Of a stretch of 19,847 bases of DNA, positions 13,971 through 19,847 are shown one piece after another. The notes beneath the pieces were generated by a model, which searched no databases, was not told the origin of the DNA, and was given only the letters and a program-made list of their open reading frames with translations. The DNA lies in contig DAOTYB010000292.1 in assembly GCA_034435315.1 (NCBI GenBank), positions 1-19,847 on the forward strand, in the 5' to 3' direction. Position numbers and translations under genes: made by a program. Source of the DNA: VGOB01 sp034435315. Lineage in GTDB: Bacteria; Chloroflexota; Anaerolineae; UBA4142. The first letter of the stretch is position 1. Each line of letters begins with the position of its first letter.

Positions 13971-14341
13971 AACCATGCAAAAGTTGGGGCGAAAGATTTT
14001 TCGCCCGTTGGGGCGAAAGATTTTTCGCCCCAACAGGATAATTACTCAGCCGTCCTATCCATCGCGAAATAGCCCCACCCCCTCGCCCCCTCCCCACGCC
14101 GCTCTGCGGCTTTGGGAGGGGGAAACAAGGGAAAGGGTGTGGGCGGGCGGCTTCGCCGCCCGCCCACACCCCTCCTTCCATCTCTCCCTGCTCTCCCCGC
14201 TTTGCGGGGAGAGCAAGGGGCAGGGGGATGAGAGGGGTTGTCCCGTAAAGGGTGAAAGATTTTTCGCCCGTACAACGATGGCGAAACAAACGAGCCCCGT
14301 AACCTTCCGATGGCGGAAAAGACTTTTGCACACCTACTTAG
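13971..14341. repeat. Full copy (C) of the GC-rich hairpin repeat element, inverted
   Basis: This is the reverse-complement counterpart of 7069-7400, running from AACCATGCAAAAGTTGGGGC to GACTTTTGCACACCTACTTAG. Perfect hairpins are 14135-14151 with 14155-14171 (17 bp, loop TTC) and 14189-14200 with 14204-14215 (12 bp, loop TTT). A third, imperfect one is near 14090-14122. The unit GTTGGGGCGAAAGATTTTTC is present twice at 13983-14036, so this copy is longer. Short inverted ends TGCAAAAGT/ACTTTTGCA are visible. No transposase is encoded. The right end contains the PiT stop codon. It fills the stretch between the FHA terminator and PiT. Confidence 0.88.
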
Positions 14342-15330
14342 AACCACTGTCTCAAGACGAGCGCGACCAGAGCGGACATCAACGCCGCTGCCGGAATCGT
14401 CGTTAACCATGCCGTTACAATTTGCCCAGCCACGCCCCAGCGCACCTTGGAAAGACGCTCGGCGGAACCCACGCCCATAATCGCCGAACTGACGACCTGC
14501 GTCGTGCTGACCGGTCCGCCCAGCAATGACGCCGACAAAATGACACTCGCCGAGGCGAATTGCGCGGTGAATCCATGAATCGGGCGAATTTTGTAAAATT
14601 TTCCGCCGAGTGTCTTGATCAAGCGCCAGCCACCGAACCACGTTCCCAGCGCGATGGCCGCGGCGCTAATGAAAATAACCCAAAACGGCACATAGAATTC
14701 TTGCAACACACCCGCCGAGACCAGGCCCATCGTAATCACACCCATTGTTTTCTGAGCATCGTTTGTACCATGTGAGAGCGACAGCGCGAGCGCCGTCACG
14801 AGTTGACTGCGCTTGAAGAATTGATTGATACTGGGAGGAAACGGCCGCGCCAAAAAGAGCACGGTCCGCATCACGATAAAACCGACCGTCAAGCCGATGA
14901 TGGGTGAGATGGTGAGCGCGATGAGCACCTTGGTCACACCAGCCATTTTGACCACGCCCCAACCACTTTCGATGACCGCCGCGCCTAGCATTCCTCCCAC
15001 GAGCGCGTGCGACGAACTGGAGGGAATACCAAAATACCACGTCACCACATTCCACACAATCGCGGCAATCAGCGCTGCCATCGTCACCGATAATTTAATC
15101 TCCACCTCGTTCAAAATTTCATGCCCCACCGTCGTCGCAACCGCCACACCAAAGAGAAAGGGGCCCAAAAAGTGGGCAATCGCCGCGATGGTCAACGCCA
15201 TTTGCCCATTCATCGCGCGCGAAGCAATCATCGTCGCGACAATGTTGGAACTATCGTGAAAGCCATTGAGAAAATCAAAGACGAGCGCGAACGCAATCAA
15301 AACCACCATCACCAATGGTACATCGAACAT
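14338..15330 (-). CDS. pit: PiT family inorganic phosphate transporter
   Basis: This 330-residue integral membrane protein has the two PiT signature halves. The first has DFLNGFHDSSNIVATMIASR and GIPSSSSHALVGG. The second has LSLSHGTNDAQKTMGVI and GGPVSTTQVVSSAIMGVG. These are inverted repeats of the family and carry the Asp/Asn and Ser/Thr residues used for phosphate and cation binding. Such carriers take up metal-phosphate or phosphate with H+ or Na+ at low affinity. ATG at 15330 has GAGG 9 nt upstream. No PhoU-like partner (DUF47) is adjacent. It lies 111 nt after the mutase gene in the same direction, probably one transcript. The TAA stop belongs to the end of repeat element C. Confidence 0.93.
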   Translation of the reverse strand: MFDVPLVMVVLIAFALVFDFLNGFHDSSNIVATMIASRAMNGQMALTIAAIAHFLGPFLFGVAVATTVGHEILNEVEIKLSVTMAALIAAIVWNVVTWYFGIPSSSSHALVGGMLGAAVIESGWGVVKMAGVTKVLIALTISPIIGLTVGFIVMRTVLFLARPFPPSINQFFKRSQLVTALALSLSHGTNDAQKTMGVITMGLVSAGVLQEFYVPFWVIFISAAAIALGTWFGGWRLIKTLGGKFYKIRPIHGFTAQFASASVILSASLLGGPVSTTQVVSSAIMGVGSAERLSKVRWGVAGQIVTAWLTTIPAAALMSALVALVLRQWF

Positions 15331-15364
15331 TCGTCATAACCTCGTGTCAAAAGTCATCCCCCTC

Positions 15365-15441
15365 CCAACACCTGCCGCTCTGTCCTCCGTCGTTCGTCCT
15401 TCGCCCTTCGTCATTCGTCCTTCGTCCTCCGTCCTTCCCCT
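15365..15441 (-). repeat. Degenerate GAAGGAC/GACGAAG heptamer repeat between the mutase and PiT genes
   Basis: On the minus strand the spacer begins right after the mutase stop. It reads as repeated 7-nt units such as GAAGGAC, GGAGGAC, GAAGGAC, GAATGAC, GAAGGGC, GAAGGAC, GAACGAC and GGAGGAC. It has no coding role and sits upstream of the PiT ribosome binding site. Confidence 0.75.
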
Positions 15442-16644
15442 TCACGCGCCAAACTTGGTCAGGCGTTGTGCGTTCGCCAGCACCATCGGCATCAACTCCT
15501 GAGCGCGCATGCGTCCCAGCGATCCGCGTGCGCAGGCGCGCTCGCCGAATTCCGCGATGCCGTCCGCACGCACGAACGGGCTGTGCAGCAACACAGGGAC
15601 AGGATGCCAACTGTGCGACTTGAGCAACGACGGAGTCGAATGATCGGCAGTGACGACAATCACATCCGGTTTGAGCGCGAGAAGACGCGGCATCTGTGCA
15701 TCCACTTGCTCGATGACCTGCACCTTGCGCGCAAAATCACCATCCTCTCCTGCCGAATCTGTTTTTTTGACGTGTAGATAGAAAAAGTCAAAATCGTTCC
15801 AATACTTTTCGAGCGTCGTCAGTTCATCGGCAAACGTTTCGCCGTCCACCGGTAACGTTTGCATCCCCAACAACTTGGCAATCCCGCGATACATTGGATA
15901 CACCGCGATCGCCGCCGCGCGCAAACCAAAGACCTCGGCGTACGAAGGAATCGCGGGATGTTTAGCAAAGCCGCGCAGCAAAATCATATTCGCGGGATGT
16001 TTATCGGCGAGGAGTTGGCGCGCTTGGGCGACAAATTGATTGGCCACTCGGGCTGCCTTGCGCGATTTAGCATCGAGCGCTTTGACCGGCAGCGGCGGCA
16101 CGCCGATTCGTTGCGGATCCGTCTCGGTGAGCGCGTCACCCAGACCCGCGCCGCGCATCACGAAAACGAAACGATGTTCCTTGACCGTCTCGACGAAAAT
16201 CTCGACGCCAGGAATTTTGATGGTGCGCAACAGTTGCACCAGTTCGCGGTTCGTCTCGGTGGAGATGCGTCCCGCGCGGCGATCGGTGAGCAAACCCGCC
16301 GCGTCCACCGACGCAAAATTACCGCGCGCCGCCACATCCTTGGCGGTGAGTTCGAAATCAATGCCGAGCGCCTCGAGCACGCCGCGTCCGATTTCGTACT
16401 GGAGCGGAGCGTAGCCAAAAATTCCCAGATGCCCGGGCCCACTGCCCGGCGCAATGCCGGGCGCAACGGGATCCAGCAGTCCCAGTTCAGAACGCGCCGC
16501 TAGCGCGTCGAGATGAGGCGTATGGGCGGTTTCCAATTCAGTCTTACCATTCGGTCCCGGCAAACCACCCAGTCCATCGAGCACAAGCATCACGATTCTG
16601 GTTTGCGCAGGGACAACCACGTTCTTGAGAAGATGAAAATCCAT
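15442..16644 (-). CDS. apgM: 2,3-bisphosphoglycerate-independent phosphoglycerate mutase, archaeal type
   Basis: This 400-residue enzyme interconverts 3- and 2-phosphoglycerate using a phosphoserine intermediate and two metal ions. It shows the alkaline-phosphatase superfamily sites: MLVLDGLGGLPG (metal Asp), PGSGPGHLGIFGY (nucleophile Ser region), FYLHVKKTDSAGEDGDF (metal Asp; a Glu stands where many relatives have His in AGHDGD) and VVTADHSTPSLLKSHSWHPV (Asp, His and His). Length fits the archaeal ApgM class, not the 510-residue bacterial form. ATG at 16644 has GGAGG 5 nt upstream, so I reject the extension to 16662. A near-perfect promoter lies upstream, and PiT follows. Confidence 0.92.
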   Translation of the reverse strand: MDFHLLKNVVVPAQTRIVMLVLDGLGGLPGPNGKTELETAHTPHLDALAARSELGLLDPVAPGIAPGSGPGHLGIFGYAPLQYEIGRGVLEALGIDFELTAKDVAARGNFASVDAAGLLTDRRAGRISTETNRELVQLLRTIKIPGVEIFVETVKEHRFVFVMRGAGLGDALTETDPQRIGVPPLPVKALDAKSRKAARVANQFVAQARQLLADKHPANMILLRGFAKHPAIPSYAEVFGLRAAAIAVYPMYRGIAKLLGMQTLPVDGETFADELTTLEKYWNDFDFFYLHVKKTDSAGEDGDFARKVQVIEQVDAQMPRLLALKPDVIVVTADHSTPSLLKSHSWHPVPVLLHSPFVRADGIAEFGERACARGSLGRMRAQELMPMVLANAQRLTKFGA

Positions 16645-16694
16645 CGGGACCTCCACAACCATTGGCTCTGCTTGCCTTACCTATCAGGATTCGC

Positions 16695-16723
16695 ATCATA
16701 CCATTAGCCCGCAGAGATGTCAA
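16695..16723 (-). promoter_or_regulatory. Sigma70-type promoter of apgM
   Basis: On the minus strand TTGACA (16723-16718) and TATGAT (16700-16695) are exactly 17 nt apart. Transcription would start near 16688 and read apgM and probably pit. Confidence 0.85.
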
Positions 16724-16740
16724 AAGGTCAGAACACAACA

Positions 16741-16768
16741 AGAGCGGCGCGTGTCACCGCGCCGCTCT
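16741..16768 (-). terminator. Terminator of the coiled-coil protein gene
   Basis: A perfect 11-bp GC-rich stem (AGAGCGGCGCG at 16741-16751, CGCGCCGCTCT at 16758-16768) with a 6-nt loop is followed on the minus strand by TGTTGTGTTCTG. It lies 15 nt past the stop codon of the coiled-coil gene. Confidence 0.75.
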
Positions 16769-16783
16769 CATTGTTCTCTCACC

Positions 16784-17851
16784 TCACGCACCATCCGCCC
16801 ACACGCGTGCGAGCGCCTCGTCCCAGTATTGTCGCCTCCCATTCTGGAGCAACACAACACACTCGGTCCGCGCGGCTTGTTCGCCTCCGTGCGTCACCTC
16901 TTCGCCAGCAACGGCTGGCACCGCGCCATACCCGGCTTTGCGCAACAACGCCGCACGACGCTGGGCACGCTCCACATCAATCCGATCCACCACAGCAGAT
17001 ACCTCGAGCGCCAGCCAGATTTCCGCTACCGCCATCGCTTGACGCGGTTTTCCCCGCAGCAACACATCCAGCAAGCGCAAATCGTCCAGTTCCGCTTCCG
17101 AGAGCCGGGACTCTAAATCGGCTTCCAATTCTTGCACCGAAACGACCTGAATGTTGCGCAATACCTGTCCCAGGTAAGCATACGCCTTTTCACGATACTC
17201 ACGTTCTAGATCACGCCCAATCATTCGCCCCATACGTTCCTCTACTTTAGTCAATCGTCGGGCGAGTGCGGTAATTTCTTCGGTCATCCGTTGCTGGGCA
17301 ATCGTGAGTTGTTCCACACGTTGCTCGGTACGTTTTTGCGCTTCGATCAATTCCTGTACAACAATCTCCAGACGATCCACACGCTGCTCCGTACGTTTTT
17401 GCACCTCGGTGAGTTCCGCAATACGTTGCTCGGTGCGTTTTTGCGCTTCGATCAATTCCTGTACAACAATCTCCAGACGATCCACACGCTGCTCCGTACG
17501 TTTTTGCGCCTCGGTGAGTTCCGCAATACGTTGCTCGGTACGCTGTTGCGCCGCAGCAAGTTCCGCGACGCGTTGCTCGGTATGCTGTTGCGCCGCAGCA
17601 AGTTCCGCGACGCGTTGCTCGGTATGCTGTTGCGCTGCAGCGAGTTCTGCGACGCGGTGCTCGGTACGCTGTTGCGCCACAGCGAGTTCCTGCTGTGCTC
17701 TGGCTAATTCACCAACAATCTGTTTCAACTCGGAAAAATCTTCGCGCGTAATGTGCGCTTCGCGAACACGCGCATCCACGATCTTCTCAATTTCCTTCCG
17801 CACCTTCTCTGTAAGTTGGAAGGACGGGCGATTCGACGTACTTGAACGCAT
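16784..17851 (-). CDS. Coiled-coil repeat protein with C-terminal PD-(D/E)XK-like domain
   Basis: This 355-residue protein has no signal peptide. Residues about 58-205 are repeats of 14 (RTEQRVAELAAAQQ type) and 21 residues (RTEQRVDRLEIVVQELIEAQ type), multiples of seven that fit a long coiled coil. The C-terminal part (about 230-355) has DLRLLDVLLRGK, then IWLALEVSAVVDRIDVERA and RKAGYGAVPAVAG. This resembles predicted PD-(D/E)XK-fold domains (DUF3782-like) common in cyanobacteria and Chloroflexota, though a full catalytic set is not visible. ATG at 17851 has AGGAGG 5 nt upstream, and a promoter lies just before it; the open frame continues to 18232 but crosses that promoter. Monocistronic, with its own terminator. 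Function is unknown. Confidence 0.85.
   Translation of the reverse strand: MRSSTSNRPSFQLTEKVRKEIEKIVDARVREAHITREDFSELKQIVGELARAQQELAVAQQRTEHRVAELAAAQQHTEQRVAELAAAQQHTEQRVAELAAAQQRTEQRIAELTEAQKRTEQRVDRLEIVVQELIEAQKRTEQRIAELTEVQKRTEQRVDRLEIVVQELIEAQKRTEQRVEQLTIAQQRMTEEITALARRLTKVEERMGRMIGRDLEREYREKAYAYLGQVLRNIQVVSVQELEADLESRLSEAELDDLRLLDVLLRGKPRQAMAVAEIWLALEVSAVVDRIDVERAQRRAALLRKAGYGAVPAVAGEEVTHGGEQAARTECVVLLQNGRRQYWDEALARVWADGA
17318..17695 (-). repeat. Intragenic tandem repeats (105-bp and 42-bp units)
   Basis: 17318-17422 and 17423-17527 are two adjacent 105-bp units that differ at only two positions by eye. From 17528 to 17695 there are about four 42-bp units. All unit lengths are multiples of 21 bp, so heptad phase and reading frame are kept. 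Confidence 0.85.
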
Positions 17852-17869
17852 AACGACCTCCTGCGCAAA

Positions 17870-17898
17870 ATTGTAGCATATCGCGCAGGGAAAGTCAA
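17870..17898 (-). promoter_or_regulatory. Sigma70-type promoter of the coiled-coil protein gene
   Basis: On the minus strand TTGACT (17898-17893) and TACAAT (17875-17870) are 17 nt apart. The transcript would start near 17863, just ahead of the AGGAGG ribosome binding site. Confidence 0.8.
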
Positions 17899-17944
17899 AA
17901 TCATTCAGTGGACAAGCCCCCTTTTCTTTTTGTACGATTTGATT

Positions 17945-17950
17945 TATAAT
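17945..17950 (+). promoter_or_regulatory. TATAAT -10 box ahead of the DUF2207 gene
   Basis: A perfect TATAAT lies 37 nt before the DUF2207 start. The -35 region is T-rich (TTTTCT at the 17-nt spacing) and weak, so only the -10 is firm. Confidence 0.5.
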
Positions 17951-17987
17951 GGATTCGCTGCGTGCAGAATAGAATGGAGAGAAGAAA

Positions 17988-19847
17988 ATGACATCCTCTT
18001 GGGGCACCTTGCGTATCTGGCTGGTTCTTGTTTTTGCCATCCTTTCGTTCGTGCAGGCAATCCCCGCCGATGCACAGACCAAAACCGCGACCCAAACGCG
18101 GCGTGACGTGGAGATTATCATCCAGAAAAACGGTGATGTGCAAGTGAGCGAGACCTGGGAATTTCGTTTCACGGGGGGACCGTTCACTTTTGCCACGCGC
18201 GGCATCGCTTTGAACAAAGTCGAAGCCATCACCGATATGTCCGTGTCGGAAGGTGGACGCGCCTACCAACTTACACCCAGCGGCAGCACAGCGGGTACCT
18301 ATCAAGTTTATCGCGAGGGTAATTATCAAGTTATCAAATGGTACTATACGCCCGCGATGAATCAGACACGCACCTTTACCATTCGATATACCTTGCGTGG
18401 CGCACTCCGCATTTACGACGGTGGCGATCAGTTCTGGTGGCAGATTATCGAAGCGGATCGCGGCTATACCATCAACACAGCGAACATTACCGTACGACTC
18501 CCCGCATCATTCTCACTGGATCAACTCAAAGCGGCTGTGACACTCGGCAACGGCATTGCCACGATTCGCGATGGGCAAACAATCGTCTTTACCGCCAACA
18601 ATCTGCGCGATGGTGAAGGGCTGGAAGTGCGCGTGCAATTTCCGCATGGCGTTGTAACCGCCGCCCCACCATCATGGCAAGCCGCTGCGGATGCCGAAGC
18701 CGCAGCACAAGCCGAACGCGAAAGGTACAAACCTCTCTTTAATTTGCTTGCCTTGTTCGGTGGGCTGGTGCTATTGGTACTCGGATTACTCGGCGTATTT
18801 TTGTTGTGGTATCTGCGCGGGCGCGATGTCCAGGTGCCGCAAATCGCGCAAATGAATACACCTCCCAGCGATTTGCCTGCGGGTATGGTCGGCACACTGA
18901 TTGACGAAAAAGCCGAAATGAAAGACATTATCGCCACAATCATTGATCTCGCGCGGCGCGGCATTATCCGAATGAGCGAAAAAGAAGAGCCGGGCTTTCT
19001 GGGCATCGGTACTAAACGCGATTTTGTGTTCGAACTGGTAGGCGATACCACCAACCTGCGCCCCTACGAACAAACATTGATTCAGCGACTCTTTGGCGGT
19101 AGCACAACGCGCGCCTTATCCGACCTCAAGCAGAAATTTTACACCGCGATTCCCACGTTGCAAAAGCAGATGTACGAAGAGGTGAGCACACTGGGCTTTT
19201 TCGCCGGCAATCCCAACACAACACGCGCAAAATATGCCGGGTTGGGTATCGTCGCGTTGATCGTTTTCGGTTGTTGTGGCGTCTTGTTCTACGGTTTTGC
19301 GGTGGATTATGCCGATCTGGCGTTTTGTCCACCGGCAGCACTCGTCATTACCGCCGTCGGATTGATAGTGATTGGTCCGTTTATGCCGCGCCGCACCAAA
19401 GCGGGTGCGCTGGAAAAAGCCAAATGGGAAGCCTTTAAACGCTATCTCGCCAACATCGAAAAATTCACACAACTTGAGCAGGCACAGGAATTGTTCGACA
19501 AGTATTTGCCGTACGCGATCGTGTTTGGTCTGGAAAAATCGTGGACGCAAAAATTCGCGGCGGTGGGTACGCCCGCGCCGATGTGGTACGAAACGTATCC
19601 ACCGACCGGCTATGGCCTTCCACGCCCGCGCCGCGCCTTGTCCGACGAACCCGCCATCGGCAGTAGCGGTGGTGGCGTACCGAGTAGCGGAGGTTCGCCG
19701 CTCGATCGAGCAGCCGCCGGCACGTTCCGCGGACTCGACGCGATGAGCGCGGGTTTGTTTTCGATGCTTGATTCGACCGCCTCTATTCTCTCCAGTGCGC
19801 CGTCCAGTGCTGGCAGTAGCGGAGGTTGGAGCGGTGGCGGTGGTAGG
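17988..19847 (+). CDS. DUF2207 family membrane protein, truncated by the window edge
   Basis: An open frame of 620 codons begins at ATG 17988 (GGAG 8 nt upstream) and has no stop before the end. It starts with a signal peptide (about residues 1-29, ending ADA). An extracytoplasmic beta-rich domain follows, with DVEIIIQKNGDVQVSETWEF and GDQFWWQII, the typical DUF2207 pattern. A membrane helix lies near 249-272, then a cytoplasmic stretch with ATIIDLARRGIIRMSEKE (winged-helix-like), two helices near 416-440 and 443-466, and a cytoplasmic domain with EAFKRYLANIEKF and WYETYPPTGYG. The tail turns Gly/Ser-rich (SGGWSGGGG), as usual at the C-terminus of this family, so only a little is missing. Family function is unknown. 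Confidence 0.9.
   Translation, partial: MTSSWGTLRIWLVLVFAILSFVQAIPADAQTKTATQTRRDVEIIIQKNGDVQVSETWEFRFTGGPFTFATRGIALNKVEAITDMSVSEGGRAYQLTPSGSTAGTYQVYREGNYQVIKWYYTPAMNQTRTFTIRYTLRGALRIYDGGDQFWWQIIEADRGYTINTANITVRLPASFSLDQLKAAVTLGNGIATIRDGQTIVFTANNLRDGEGLEVRVQFPHGVVTAAPPSWQAAADAEAAAQAERERYKPLFNLLALFGGLVLLVLGLLGVFLLWYLRGRDVQVPQIAQMNTPPSDLPAGMVGTLIDEKAEMKDIIATIIDLARRGIIRMSEKEEPGFLGIGTKRDFVFELVGDTTNLRPYEQTLIQRLFGGSTTRALSDLKQKFYTAIPTLQKQMYEEVSTLGFFAGNPNTTRAKYAGLGIVALIVFGCCGVLFYGFAVDYADLAFCPPAALVITAVGLIVIGPFMPRRTKAGALEKAKWEAFKRYLANIEKFTQLEQAQELFDKYLPYAIVFGLEKSWTQKFAAVGTPAPMWYETYPPTGYGLPRPRRALSDEPAIGSSGGGVPSSGGSPLDRAAAGTFRGLDAMSAGLFSMLDSTASILSSAPSSAGSSGGWSGGGGR

Noticed and set aside
17852..18232. N-terminal extension of the coiled-coil gene
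   Set aside because: It would cross the gene's own promoter and overlap the divergent DUF2207 gene. AGGAGG precedes the ATG at 17851.

Overview
The window looks like a piece of a GC-rich bacterial chromosome, most probably Chloroflexota (Anaerolineae-like), perhaps from a metagenome. I infer this from exported proteins with long Pro/Thr linkers (PTPTP, PPTATP), FHA/PP2C signalling proteins, an archaeal-type phosphoglycerate mutase, and GC-rich hairpin repeats between genes. No gene gives a species-level identification.

Layout, left to right. (1) 1-1416: a truncated copy of a hairpin repeat, then a membrane-anchored TolB/PD40 beta-propeller protein on +. (2) 4365-1455, minus strand: a probable operon of acyl-CoA dehydrogenase, GPH/SLC45-like MFS transporter and pterin carbinolamine dehydratase. 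It has a near-consensus promoter in front and a bidirectional terminator at the end. (3) 7052-4422, minus strand: a double-rhodanese lipoprotein followed by an 11-heme c-type cytochrome lipoprotein whose frame is interrupted by one in-frame TGA. This is the most interesting part. The pair resembles ExtH/ExtKL of the Geobacter ext (selenite/tellurite reduction, extracellular electron transfer) loci, and the TGA is a good selenocysteine candidate. (4) 7069-7400: a full hairpin repeat copy, then recO and a MazG-like pyrophosphohydrolase (minus), with the tmRNA gene ssrA divergent on + with promoter and terminator. (5) 9279-13903, plus strand: PIG-L deacetylase; mtnP with its own promoter; then a signalling cluster of a membrane FHA protein, a pseudokinase-PP2C fusion, a small membrane protein and a zinc-ribbon/FHA protein. 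(6) 13971-14341: a second full repeat copy, inverted relative to the first, then PiT phosphate transporter and apgM-type phosphoglycerate mutase (minus). (7) 16784-17851 (minus): a coiled-coil repeat protein. Divergent from it is a DUF2207 membrane protein that runs off the right edge.

Two genome-scale habits stand out. A family of elements carrying perfect GC-rich hairpins sits directly after stop codons, with compensatory base changes between copies. In addition, several gene junctions contain short-period degenerate tandem repeats, each with a different unit, and gene ends sometimes fall inside them. Most starts were chosen by a visible Shine-Dalgarno sequence, so several genes are shorter than their maximal open frames.
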